Notes under the pieces: model-generated | The model's input: only the letters and a program-made list of their open reading frames with translations | Told to the model about the DNA's origin: nothing | Databases searched by the model: none | Program-made: the position numbers and the translations under genes | Origin: Pseudomonas viridiflava | GTDB lineage: Bacteria; Pseudomonadota; Gammaproteobacteria; Pseudomonadales; Pseudomonadaceae | Direction: 5' to 3' | DNA: 64,000 nt | NCBI RefSeq assembly: GCF_900590885.1 | Contig: NZ_UUON01000004.1 | Span: 124,001-188,000 of the forward strand | In this document: in pieces, positions 26,365 to 38,300 of the stretch | Layout: each line of letters opens with the position of its first letter | How positions within the stretch are numbered: position 1 is the first letter of the stretch

Positions 26365-28263
26365 TTATGAAAAAATAACTTCCAGATTTTCTCTCGACCA
26401 AATTCTTTTCGCCAAGGCTTCATAAAACTCGTTTCGTGCGGCCAATGAGGCTGCATCAGCATGCATCATCGCATTGTAAATTATACCTGACTCAGCAGAA
26501 AACTTAGTCCAGTTAGGCTGATTTAGAAAGAAGCTTTCAGTTAAGGTCTGCGCCAATACGTTCTCCCCTGCATACCGCTGAAGTTTAGCACTGTAAGCCA
26601 TATCCCTCATAGAACGGTTCCTACTTCTAGGAAGTAAAATCAGTCCAGCAATGTTATTTCTACTCGCTACAAAATCATTATTATTAGAATACGCAGCGCC
26701 ACCCGAACTAAGAACATCAGTGTTCGTTGCTGCAAAATCATGAGAAATCAAGTGTTCAATATCAAACGTTCTAGAGTCTCTAGTCCGGCTTGCATAGTCT
26801 GCGAAGCCTACTCGGTTCGTCATATCGAGAGAGACTTCAAGGTGATCTGACATCCTCCCTAAAATATGTAGCAAATCTTGACGCTTCATACTCGTATATG
26901 AGCAATTCTTGATATTCTCAATCTTATCTCGATCTGCATCAATCCTACCTAACAACTTAGTCTTTAGACTGGCAAGATCTAAATCCCTCAACTCCTTCGT
27001 GAGATCAAAGATAATATCTCTAATATTATCATAAGTATTCTCCTTACCATTTATCGCACGAGCCGTCGCCAAATGATCTAGATAATAAGAAATCGACTTA
27101 ATCTTTTTTGTAGCTTCTGATGTTGTATCTGTAGCCTTAACCGCACTAAGGATAACCATCGACTGCAACGTAAGGTCTCGAGCGCCATTAAAAAAAGCAT
27201 GAGGGAAATTAGCTTGAAAGCTCTGCTCGCTTCTTTTGATTTTGCAATACAAATCAACATAGTAAGGCAACGCGCCTGTCAGCAGGTTAGAGAAGTCGTC
27301 ACTTGTCCTCAACCCTACTGAATCTTTGTTGTCCATAACCCAGCGGTGATAACTATCGCCAACCACCTCGAAGTCTCCAGGCGCATCACCACGCTTCTTT
27401 CCTCGACTTGTATTAGCGTATTTTGACCTTATCCAAGTCTTGAAAAAATTAGAGTCCTCGTCACTCCCCAAAGACTTTAATTTATTTATACATTCATTCC
27501 AGGACGCATGCGCAGCTTTATTCTCGCTGTCGGTCGAGATACTGGAAAGCAAAAACCCTTTCAACAAATCTATGGGTCCTAGCTTCAACCCCCTATCGTT
27601 CATCGTAACAAAAACCTTGTGACCATCCTGCTCACGAGGCACGCCAATCTCGAACATGCACACACACTCAGTGATGAAGTCAAAAAGATGTGGCACTAGA
27701 TTTTGAGACGTAACATCAGCGGCCAACGCACCTTCGATTTGCTGATAAAGCTCCCAAATCCTGATTGTCCCCGAATCTTTATTAGGAATACTTTCAACAA
27801 CTGCAATTAGATCAGCCTCATCGTCGGGGCCATCAATTAGCGCATCAAATAATGCATGTCGAGAAGCATCCATATCAAGATTATATTCACTTTGCCCAGC
27901 CACTTGACGCCTTATGGCTTGCTCAACGGGAGATATATTGAGCGCAGGATGTTTTTTTCTTAGTCTATGAATGTAAGCAAAGAGCAATGTCAGCGTCGTC
28001 ACGCGTTGCTGGCCGTCTACAATAGCCTTTCCGCCCTGACCTACCTGCGTCGTTATTATTGTACCCAGAAAATAGGAGTCGTAGCCTAAAACATCTTTCC
28101 TGCCATGCGCTGGCTTCCAACAAGCCAAAAATGCTTCTTGAATGTCGGATAGCAATTCATGAAGATGCTTTGACTCCCATTTATAATCGCGCTGGTACGT
28201 CGGGAGCACAAACTTTTGCTGCAAGCATGTATTTACAGTTTTTCTATCAAACGTTATTTGCAT
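26365..28263 (-). CDS. DUF262/DUF1524 protein (GmrSD-type restriction endonuclease)
   Basis: This predicted type IV-like modification-dependent nuclease has 632 residues. The N-terminal DUF262 has a ParB-type NTPase motif DGQQR (83-87, in AIVDGQQRVTTLTLL). The C-terminal DUF1524 has an HNH-like centre with DIEHLI (His near 504) and RNNIAGLILLPRSRNRSM. This is the fused GmrS-GmrD layout, a family known to cut phage DNA with modified bases. The DNA is more AT-rich than the flanking chromosome. The ATG at 28263 (AAGGAC upstream) was preferred to one nine codons earlier. It is the main cargo between the two ffs copies. Confidence 0.85.
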   Translation of the reverse strand: MQITFDRKTVNTCLQQKFVLPTYQRDYKWESKHLHELLSDIQEAFLACWKPAHGRKDVLGYDSYFLGTIITTQVGQGGKAIVDGQQRVTTLTLLFAYIHRLRKKHPALNISPVEQAIRRQVAGQSEYNLDMDASRHALFDALIDGPDDEADLIAVVESIPNKDSGTIRIWELYQQIEGALAADVTSQNLVPHLFDFITECVCMFEIGVPREQDGHKVFVTMNDRGLKLGPIDLLKGFLLSSISTDSENKAAHASWNECINKLKSLGSDEDSNFFKTWIRSKYANTSRGKKRGDAPGDFEVVGDSYHRWVMDNKDSVGLRTSDDFSNLLTGALPYYVDLYCKIKRSEQSFQANFPHAFFNGARDLTLQSMVILSAVKATDTTSEATKKIKSISYYLDHLATARAINGKENTYDNIRDIIFDLTKELRDLDLASLKTKLLGRIDADRDKIENIKNCSYTSMKRQDLLHILGRMSDHLEVSLDMTNRVGFADYASRTRDSRTFDIEHLISHDFAATNTDVLSSGGAAYSNNNDFVASRNNIAGLILLPRSRNRSMRDMAYSAKLQRYAGENVLAQTLTESFFLNQPNWTKFSAESGIIYNAMMHADAASLAARNEFYEALAKRIWSRENLEVIFS

Positions 28264-28985
28264 ATAAAATTCAAGTCCTTGTGAAAGCATGCGAAGAAAT
28301 GAAAACCCAGCCTTACGCCCCCGTGAAATTGCAGACCGAAACGCTTAAGCTCATACCCATTACGCTACCAACGTTAGAGGCGAAATGCCATCTGTACTTT
28401 AACGACGCGACCACCTGACCATTGCTGCAGGGCTTATCACTAGACAAAAATGAGCATGGCCGCGAATCGTGAGCTGCTTACTTCTTTATTCCGATAACGT
28501 ATATGAGACACACCGCTTAGGTAGAACACATGCGCGCGACTTAGGTTAACAGCCTTACTCGCTGCATGATGGAGAGTATTTTCTACCGAAAAATCTGTCC
28601 GCCTTTAAGCAATATAGGCACCGGAGTTCCCCCCCCTCCCCCCCCTCCTCACATCTTCGAACCAAGGGGCGGCGACAGAGCAACGCGAACGTCATAACCT
28701 GTGACCAAGTCAGTCGCTTTGGTAACGGAGATACATCCAAGATAGCGGCCATCAAAATTTGGGCTGCTAGCTAGTCGTCGCGCCGCTCGCCATGAATCAA
28801 TGCTCGTGTCCGTCCCCCGTTTTCTAGTCAATGCATAGCTCAGTAAGTACACCTTATGAGCTAAGCCGGGAGGCGTTTGACGATGATGAAGATTCGGCGT
28901 CTCCACGCTAGCTCAGATTTGTTGATTTTATGCGAGCCATGCCGTAGATTTGTGAGCTAACGTTCCGAGCCAGGTAAATCCGTCC
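28264..28985. other. Non-coding stretch with a polypyrimidine tract
   Basis: No convincing gene was found in these 720 bases. The notable element is a C-rich tract at 28629-28650 (runs of C broken by single T). The short open frames here lack ribosome sites and recognisable motifs. Confidence 0.6.
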
Positions 28986-29564
28986 ATGTCCGCCACCATT
29001 GCCTATGCCCGCGTCAGCCCCGATGGTCAGTCCGTCGATGCACAGCGCCACTCTATCAACCAGCGCTACAACGTCTCCGATGACGGCTGGTTCACCGACG
29101 AAGCCACAAGCGGCACAACGAAGGCTTTGCATCGGAAAGGCTTCTCAGCGCTGTTCAGCTACGCAAGGAAAGGCGACATCGTTGTGGTCTCCGCAATTGA
29201 CCGACTGGGGCGGAGCACAATCGACGTTTTGGAGACGGTCGAAGCACTGAAGTCTAAGGGAATCACGGTTATATCCATGCGGGAGGGCTTCGATCTATCC
29301 AGCCCTACGGGGAAATTAATGCTGACCCTCCTGGCCGGCGTTGCCGAATTGGAGAGGGAGAACATCCGGGCCCGACAAATGGCCGGCATTGAGAAAGCCA
29401 AGGCCGACGGTCGAAAGCTGGGCGCTCCCAAGAAACACGACGACCTGGCTATTGCCGCATGGAGGAAGGAGACAGGCTCAAGCATTGCAGCTACTGCTGA
29501 GCACTGGAAAGTTTCGATAGCCACTGTTAAACGGGCTTGCAGAACTTCCCAAAGTGTCGTTTGA
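28986..29564 (+). CDS. serine recombinase (resolvase/invertase family)
   Basis: This 192-residue site-specific recombinase starts AYARVSPDGQSVDAQ; the catalytic serine is in ARVSPDGQS. It continues with VVVSAIDRLGRSTIDVLE and FDLSSPTGKLMLTLLAGVAELERE, then a short C-terminal helix-turn-helix (SSIAATAEHWKVSIATVKRA). Length and order are those of Tn3-type resolvases or Hin/Gin invertases. No clear res or inversion site was seen next to it. It sits in the ffs element and may act on that element. Confidence 0.9.
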   Translation: MSATIAYARVSPDGQSVDAQRHSINQRYNVSDDGWFTDEATSGTTKALHRKGFSALFSYARKGDIVVVSAIDRLGRSTIDVLETVEALKSKGITVISMREGFDLSSPTGKLMLTLLAGVAELERENIRARQMAGIEKAKADGRKLGAPKKHDDLAIAAWRKETGSSIAATAEHWKVSIATVKRACRTSQSVV

Positions 29565-29804
29565 GTGCGCTCATAAGTCCCGCTCAGAGGGACGACAGCT
29601 ATCACGAACAACGACGCTTCAGGTTTCATCGGATCAGTCATGGAAGCGGTCTTGAGCATGTTGTAATGCTGACTAGCTTCGCCGCTGACTACCTAGACGG
29701 TCTCCAGTCCAGTAGGAATAGACAATCCCGGTTCCGGGATCGTTGACGTCGACGCATAACTCAGGCCGCAGCTACAGGGGTTACAGGTCACAGACTGAAC
29801 GTTA

Positions 29805-30113
29805 TCAAACGCCAACCAACTGCTGCTGACGCAGCCACGACGCCCAACACGCGAGGCGCTTGCCCCCTGCCTCCCAGGCACCACGCAGAAGTTCCACAGA
29901 GGGTCTACTCCCCTGGAACGCCTGCGTGAACAGCCCTTGGACCTGGGCCAGAATGTCACGCCCACGAATCAGCGCCTCCCGCTTGCAACGAGTTTGCAGG
30001 GAGCGACGAATTTCTCTTTGGGGGAATAACGGGCGAATGACATCCGGCACCACGATTCGGAAGTAGTAGACCGAGTGGCGGGACAGCAAAAGGTAGGACG
30101 GGATGGTCGACAC
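29805..30113 (-). pseudogene. Truncated tyrosine integrase (N-terminal fragment, copy 2)
   Basis: This 102-residue open frame begins at a GTG preceded by AAGGAG and reads STIPSYLLLSRHSVYYFRIVV, a start typical of phage-type tyrosine integrases of about 400 residues or more. The frame ends at TGA 29805 and the catalytic domain is absent. The first codons lie inside the 313-bp repeat. The integrase points away from ffs, the usual layout for an integrase next to its attachment site. Confidence 0.75.
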
Positions 30114-30333
30114 GGATGTATCACTCCTTGTACCACCGCGTGGTAAAGGGTGAAAAACCGTTAAGAATCAATCACTTGAATGATTGGAGGCAACCCCACC
30201 AGCCACACCCCGGCACACAATGTTCCCGCTGTGGCTGCTGCCTTCCGGCTCTGACCAGGTTCACGGGTAATCGTTGCGGGGGGACCGATGGGGTCACCAT
30301 AACGACGCCTGCCTCTCGGCAAGCGGGGCCATT
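30021..30333. repeat. Direct repeat copy 2 (integrase start plus 4.5S RNA gene)
   Basis: This is the counterpart of 25806-26118 at an exact offset of 4,215 bp. The 42 bases next to the 3' end of ffs differ most between copies; the RNA gene itself is practically identical. The right boundary is at 30333. Confidence 0.9.
30191..30296 (-). ncRNA. ffs: 4.5S RNA (signal recognition particle RNA), copy 2
   Basis: It has the same SRP RNA core (GGTCAGAGCCGGAAGGCAGC) and arms as copy 1. This copy joins the core-chromosome side (zinc peptidase, ligA) at its 5' end, so by position it is the better candidate for the ancestral gene with its native promoter. Bacteria normally have one ffs gene. Confidence 0.93.
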
Positions 30334-30455
30334 GTACCGATCTCATCGGAAGTTACAACCGTTGGTTCCGGATTAAAAAATGAGAAGGTTCAAGTACTTG
30401 CCAGGTGGGAGGGGGCTTGGTACAGCCACCAGCCAATTCATCGCCTGATCCACCG

Positions 30456-30484
30456 TCATCGGGGGCAAGCCCCCTCACACATTG
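30456..30484. repeat. Single REP element
   Basis: ATCGGGGGCAAGCCCCCTCA carries the REP core found at other sites in the window. It lies just after the zinc peptidase gene. Confidence 0.7.
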
Positions 30485-30489
30485 GTGCT

Positions 30490-31656
30490 TCATTGTGCCA
30501 GTACTACTTCATCGGCGCGGCCGCCCTCTTGCTGGATGACCAAGTGGATAAAGTGCAGCTTGGCGATGACCGCAGGCGGCAGCACAAAGGGGTAGAAATC
30601 CGGCTGGCCCATGCTGCGCGACAGTTCGTTGAGCATGCCGGCCAGTTCGATCCAGGCGTTGACGAACGCCAGGAAGGCCGTGCCGCCGGGGTGTTCGGGG
30701 TCGTAAAGCGTCGTGAGGGGGAATGGCTGGTAATCCAGGTCCATCTCGCGGGCGCTCATGCCAAAACCCAGGGCGGTGTCGACGGCGTCCATCATGTGCA
30801 GGTAATGGGCCCAGGTTTCGGCCCAGTCTTCCCAGGGGTGCATGGTCGCGTAGGCACTCACGCAGGTTTGCTGCCAGTCAGGCCGTGGGCCGTTCTGGTA
30901 GTGCTGGTCGAGGGCGTCGGCGTAACTGGCGCGTTCATCGCCGAACAGGCGGCGAAACGGTTCAAGCCAGGAGCTGTTGGCGATCAGGCGATCCCAGTAA
31001 TAGTGGCCGACTTCATGGCGAAAATGGCCGAGCAAGGTGCGATAGGGTTCGCGCATCTGCACGCGGATTTTCTCTCGGTGGGCGTCGTCGGCTTCCTTGA
31101 TGTCGAGGGTGATCAGGCCGTTGGCGTGGCCGGTCATGGGCGCGTTGCCTTCCAGGTCGATGCCGACGAAGTCGAAGGCCAGGCCCGCGTCCTCGTCGAC
31201 ACTTTTAGGCACCACTTGCAGGCCGAGGCTGATCAGTTGCGCCACCAGGCGGCGCTTGGCGGTTTCCACCTTGCGCCAGCGTTCGGGGTTTTCCGCGATC
31301 GACAGGTCAGGGATGGTGCGATTGAGGCTGCAGGCCACACACAACGGCGCGGTGCTGTGCGCCGGAATCAGCCAGTTGCAGGCGGCCGGGGTGTCGAGGT
31401 TGGCGCAGCGGCGGAAGGCGCCGGCGTCGAGGTTGCCGTCCTGTAGCCAGGTGTCCACGACAGGGCCGGGCTGCAGGGACGACAAGCGGCTCTGCTGCGG
31501 CGCATAGCCCAGCAGCGCCTGGCACGCCAGGCACTGGCTGTTGCGAAAGAACAGGGACTGCCCGCAACGGCATTGCCACACCTTGCTGTTGCGGGAGGAT
31601 CCCGCCGTGAACGGCGCAGCGATGCGCGAACTGAGTTGCTCGAAGTAGCGGAACAT
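30490..31656 (-). CDS. zinc-ribbon and zincin-like putative metallopeptidase
   Basis: This 388-residue protein has an N-terminal zinc ribbon (CRCGQ then CLAC, with further cysteines near 83, 93, 106 and 109) and a central metalloprotease motif HEVGH (214-218) followed by YYWDRLI. The family is a widespread putative zinc peptidase with no established substrate. No signal peptide is present, so it acts in the cytoplasm. It lies downstream of ligA on the same strand, the usual Pseudomonas order. Confidence 0.88.
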   Translation of the reverse strand: MFRYFEQLSSRIAAPFTAGSSRNSKVWQCRCGQSLFFRNSQCLACQALLGYAPQQSRLSSLQPGPVVDTWLQDGNLDAGAFRRCANLDTPAACNWLIPAHSTAPLCVACSLNRTIPDLSIAENPERWRKVETAKRRLVAQLISLGLQVVPKSVDEDAGLAFDFVGIDLEGNAPMTGHANGLITLDIKEADDAHREKIRVQMREPYRTLLGHFRHEVGHYYWDRLIANSSWLEPFRRLFGDERASYADALDQHYQNGPRPDWQQTCVSAYATMHPWEDWAETWAHYLHMMDAVDTALGFGMSAREMDLDYQPFPLTTLYDPEHPGGTAFLAFVNAWIELAGMLNELSRSMGQPDFYPFVLPPAVIAKLHFIHLVIQQEGGRADEVVLAQ

Positions 31657-31724
31657 GGCGATCTCTCCCTGGGTGACTGAGACTAGATCATTTGCGCTTC
31701 AAGAACGTTCCACTTTGTTAGAGA

Positions 31725-31768
31725 GGGCTGCTGCGCAGCCCGGCGGGAGCAAGCTCCCTCGCCACATA
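31725..31768. repeat. Small REP-like palindromes after ligA
   Basis: GGGCTGCTGCGCAGCCC is a perfect hairpin, followed by GGGAGCAAGCTCCC, another palindrome. They lie between ligA and the zinc peptidase gene and may end or attenuate the ligA transcript. Confidence 0.6.
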
Positions 31769-31775
31769 AACCGCA

Positions 31776-34175
<2,400 letters not shown>

Positions 34176-34219
34176 AATGTTGGTGCGCTTATTCTAATGA
34201 CAACGCTGGAAGCCAATCC

Positions 34220-35089
34220 TCAGCGTTTCTGTGTCAGGGCGCGACGCTCGAACTCGACGATGCGCTGACGGTAATGCTCGATGGTCTGGGCGGTCAGGAC
34301 GCTGCGTTGATCGTCCTTCAGCTCGCCGTTGAGTTCCTGGGACAGCTTGCGGGCGGCGGCCACCATCACGTCGAACGCTTGTTTCGGGTGACGCGGGCCT
34401 GGCAAACCGAGGAAAAAACTCACGGCCGGGGTGCTGAACAGGTCGATATCGTCCAGGTCGAAGGTGCCCGGCTTGACCGCATTGGCCATGGAGAACAGTA
34501 CTTCGCCATTACCCGCCATGCTTTCGTGACGGTGGAAGATATCCATCTCGCCAAAGCGCAGGCCGCTTTCGAGGATGTTCTGCAACAGCGCCGGGCCTTT
34601 GAAGCCGGCGGCGTCACGGCAGATCACGCTGATCACCAGCACTTCTTCGGCCGCCGGCTGGTCGTTGACCGATTGGCGCGGCGCAGTGGAAATCTTGCCG
34701 ACGTTTTCATCCGGGAAATCATCATCGCGGCTGCTGAAGCTCGGGCCTTCGTCGACATCGAGGTTCAGGTCGCCCTGATGCGGCTCGGCACCGGCCGCGC
34801 TCGCGCGTTTGCCGCGTTTGGAAGACGGCTCGCGGGCTTCGCGCAAGGGTGCGCTCATGGACGGCAAGTCGTGCTCGTCCAGTTGCGGCTCTTTATGGGT
34901 ATCCAGCACGCGGGGCGGGCCCAGCAGCTCGGCGCTGCCGTCGTCGTCAGGCAGGTTGGACAGGTTGCGGTCCAGACGGAATTTGAGCTTGCCCTTGCCA
35001 CCGCGCATCCGGCGCCAGCCATCAAAAAGAATACCGGCAATGACAATAATGCCGATGACTATCAGCCACTCGCGCAGACCGATTTCCAT
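34220..35089 (-). CDS. zipA: cell division protein ZipA
   Basis: ZipA tethers FtsZ to the inner membrane. The protein has 289 residues: an N-terminal membrane anchor ([21 protein letters not shown]), a charged variable linker, and a C-terminal FtsZ-binding domain ([20 protein letters not shown] onwards). The start at MEIGLREWL was chosen as the family N-terminus. It lies between smc and ligA as in other Pseudomonas. Confidence 0.95.
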   Translation of the reverse strand: MEIGLREWLIVIGIIVIAGILFDGWRRMRGGKGKLKFRLDRNLSNLPDDDGSAELLGPPRVLDTHKEPQLDEHDLPSMSAPLREAREPSSKRGKRASAAGAEPHQGDLNLDVDEGPSFSSRDDDFPDENVGKISTAPRQSVNDQPAAEEVLVISVICRDAAGFKGPALLQNILESGLRFGEMDIFHRHESMAGNGEVLFSMANAVKPGTFDLDDIDLFSTPAVSFFLGLPGPRHPKQAFDVMVAAARKLSQELNGELKDDQRSVLTAQTIEHYRQRIVEFERRALTQKR

Positions 35090-35348
35090 GTAATCCCGTG
35101 CCTCTAATAAAAAATGCTGAAAAATAAGGGGTTTAGCACCGTGCAAACCGCTTTAAAACGTGGCGCCAACTCTATGTTCTGACTGACGTTTTGCCCACGC
35201 ACACGAAAAATTGACATTAAACTAGCACGACCAAAGATAACTTTACACCGTCTGTCAAAATGCCTTGAACAAATATGTCCATTTGCCACTTTCGCCAGAC
35301 CGGTAAACCACCTTACCTCGCGCTACAAAAAATCTCTCAAGGCGTGGT

Positions 35349-38300
35349 TCAGGATTCCACCATCGCCATCGCTTCTTCCACATCCACTGCCACCAAACGT
35401 GAACAACCCGGTTCGTGCATGGTGACACCCATCAACTGATCGGCCATTTCCATGGCGATCTTGTTGTGGGTGATATAGATGAACTGCACGGTCTGGGACA
35501 TCTCTTTAACCAAACGCGCGTAGCGTCCAACGTTAGCGTCATCCAGCGGCGCGTCAACTTCGTCGAGCATGCAGAACGGCGCCGGGTTCAACTTGAAGAT
35601 GGCAAATACCAGGGCCAATGCGGTCAGGGCTTTTTCGCCGCCGGACAACAAATGGATGGTGCTGTTCTTCTTGCCCGGAGGCCGCGCCATGATCGTCACC
35701 CCTGTATCGAGTAGATCTTCGCCCGTCAGTTCCAAGTAAGCGCTGCCACCGCCGAAAACTTTTGGGAATAACGCCTGTAAACCGCCATTAATCTGATCAA
35801 AGGTATCTTTGAAGCGGTTGCGGGTTTCCTTGTCGATCTTGCGGATCACGTTTTCCAGGGTGTCCAGCGCTTCCACCAGGTCGGCGTCCTGAGCATCCAG
35901 GTAACGTTTACGCTCGGACTGCTGCTGGTATTCATCGATGGCCGCGAGGTTGATCGCGCCCAGGCGTTGGATACGTGCGGCAATCCGTTCAAGTTCTTCT
36001 TCGGCTTCTTTCTCGTTGGCCTGGGCGGTCAAGGTGTTGAGCACGCCGTGCAGGTCGTAGCCGTCTTCCAGCAACTGATCTTGCAGGGTCTTGCGGCGCA
36101 CGGTCAGGGCTTGCCATTCCATGCGTTGCTGTTCGAGTTGGCCGCGAATCAGCTGGGATTGCTGCTCGGCCTGGGTCCGGCGTTTTTCCGCGTCGCGCAG
36201 TTCGCGGTCGGCGTCTTCCAGGGCGATCTGGGCGGTCTTGAGTTCTTCGTCGACGGTCATGCGTTTGTCGAGCAACTCTTCGAGCTTGAGGCGTAACTCT
36301 TCCAGCGGCGCTTCACCCTCCTCCAGGTTGAGGCTCAGTTGCTCGCGCTTTTCGGTGAGGCGTTCGGACTGCATCTCCAGGCGCTCAAGGGCCTGGGCGG
36401 TGGAATTATGCTGAGCCTTGAGCGAACCCAGGCGCACCGCCAATTGGTGGGCGTGGTCCTTGTGCTGGCGGGCCTCCTGGCGCACGCGGTCGAGGCGCTC
36501 GCGCAGGCTGTCGCGCTGGGCCAGCAGCAGCTCGCGCTGTTCGGTGTCCAGGGCCATGCTGTCGAGGGCCTCCTGCAACTGCAGGCGCGCCTCGCCGATC
36601 TGTTCGTGTTCGAGGGCGCGCTGCTCGCCCATCTCGGCCACTTCTTCATCCAGTCGGGTGCGGCGCAGGGTCAGTTGCTCGGCCTTGGCCTTGCTCGCCG
36701 ACAGCTGGGCCTTGAGTTCGCCTTGCTGGCGCGCTTCGTCTTGCAACAGGCGGCGCAGGTGTTCGCGGCCGGTCTCTTGCTGGCGCTGGGTGGCGCGCAG
36801 GGTTTGCAGTTCGGTTTCGAGGCTTTCGAGGGTAGCTTCGCGCTCTTCACGCTCGGCGATCAGGTTGACGATTTCCTGGCCACGGGCCAATACGCCGCTT
36901 TCCGCTTCGCTGGCGCGGCGTACACGCAGGAAGTGGCGGCCGACCCAGTAACCGTCGCGGCTGATCAGGCTTTCGCCCGCCGCCAGTTGGCCGCGCTGGG
37001 CCAACGCCTGCTCCAGGGATTCCACCGGTTTGACCTGGCCCAGCCACGGCGACAGATCAATCGCCGCCTCGACCTTATCCAGCAGGCTGCCCGGCACCCG
37101 GGCGCCATCGGCAGCCGGGCTGAGCAAACGCAGATCGCCCTGGGCAAAACCGGCCAGGTCGAAGCCGCCAAAATCGTCCACCAGCACGGCTTGCAGGTCG
37201 GCGCCTAAAACGGTTTCCACCGCCAGCTCCCAACCTGCTTCAACTTTCAAGCCTTCGGCCAGGCGCGGGCGCTCGGCCAGGTGCTGGTCACGCAGCCATT
37301 CGGCGGTGCCGGTGCCGGGGTCCAGCGCGGCTTGTTGCAAGGCTTCAAGCGAGGCCAGCCGGCCATTGAGCCGCTGCAAATCGCCCTGGGCCTGCTGCTG
37401 GGCCTGGGTCGCCTGTTGCAGTTGCTGACGCAACTGCTCCAGGCGCTCCACTTGCTGTTCTTCGCTGGCTTCCAACTCTTCGAGGGTCATCTCGCTTTCG
37501 GCGAGTTGCTCGCTCAGTTCCATGATCGCCGCGTCTTCCGGATCGGCGGCAAGCAGCGCGCGCTCTTCCTGCATGCGCCGCTGGCGTTCGGCCAGGCGCT
37601 CCATGCTGGTTTCCAGTTGCTGGATGCGCGACTGCTGCACCTCGGCCTGGCGGCGCGGTTCGGCGGATTGCAAGTTGAAGGCGTCCCACTGCTCCTGCCA
37701 GCCATGCATGGTGGTTTCGGATTCTTCCAACGCGGCGGCCGCCTCTTCGGCGGCGGCGCTGGTGATCTCCTGCTCGGGGGTGAGCATGTCCAGCTCTTCG
37801 CCGAGGGTCAGCAGCAGCGTGCGGTCGTGGCCCAGGTGCGATTCGGTTTCCAGGCGCGCGCGCTCGGCTTCTTTCAAATCGTCCTGCAATTGGCGCAGGC
37901 GCTGTTGGCCGTGCTGGATGCTCTGCTCGACCCGGGCAATATCGCCACCCACCGAATAGAAGCGGCCCTGCACCAGATTGAAGCGCTCGGACAGGTCATG
38001 GTGCCCGTCACGCAGGCGCTCGATGGCGGCGTCGGCATTGCGTTGCTCCGCCACCAGCGCTTCGAAGCTGATTTCCTGGGTGCCGATAATCGCTTCGCGC
38101 TGGCCCACCTGATCATTCAGCGCCTGCCAGCGCAGGGCCGAGAGTTGCGCCTTGAGCTGGCGCTCCTCGCCCTTGTATTCCTGATACTTCTCGGCCGCCT
38201 GGGCCTGGCGGTGCAGGCGCTCCAGCTGACGCTCCAGCTCTTCGCGCAGGTCGGTCAGGCGGGCGAGGTTCTCGTGGGTGCGGCGGATACGGTTTTCGGT

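Noticed and set aside
28649..28906. Open frame of 85 codons in the ffs element
   Set aside because: No ribosome site and no recognisable motif. The surrounding DNA looks non-coding.
29159..29659. Minus-strand open frame opposite the serine recombinase
   Set aside because: It overlaps a gene with full resolvase motifs, and its own translation has none.
25806..30333. Possible CRISPR array because of repeated sequence
   Set aside because: The repeats are two long copies with different contents between them, not many short repeats with unique spacers. No CRISPR array was seen anywhere in the window.
25806..30333. tRNA gene as the island attachment site
   Set aside because: No tRNA cloverleaf or T-loop signature was found. 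The conserved RNA is SRP RNA, identified by its GGAA loop region.
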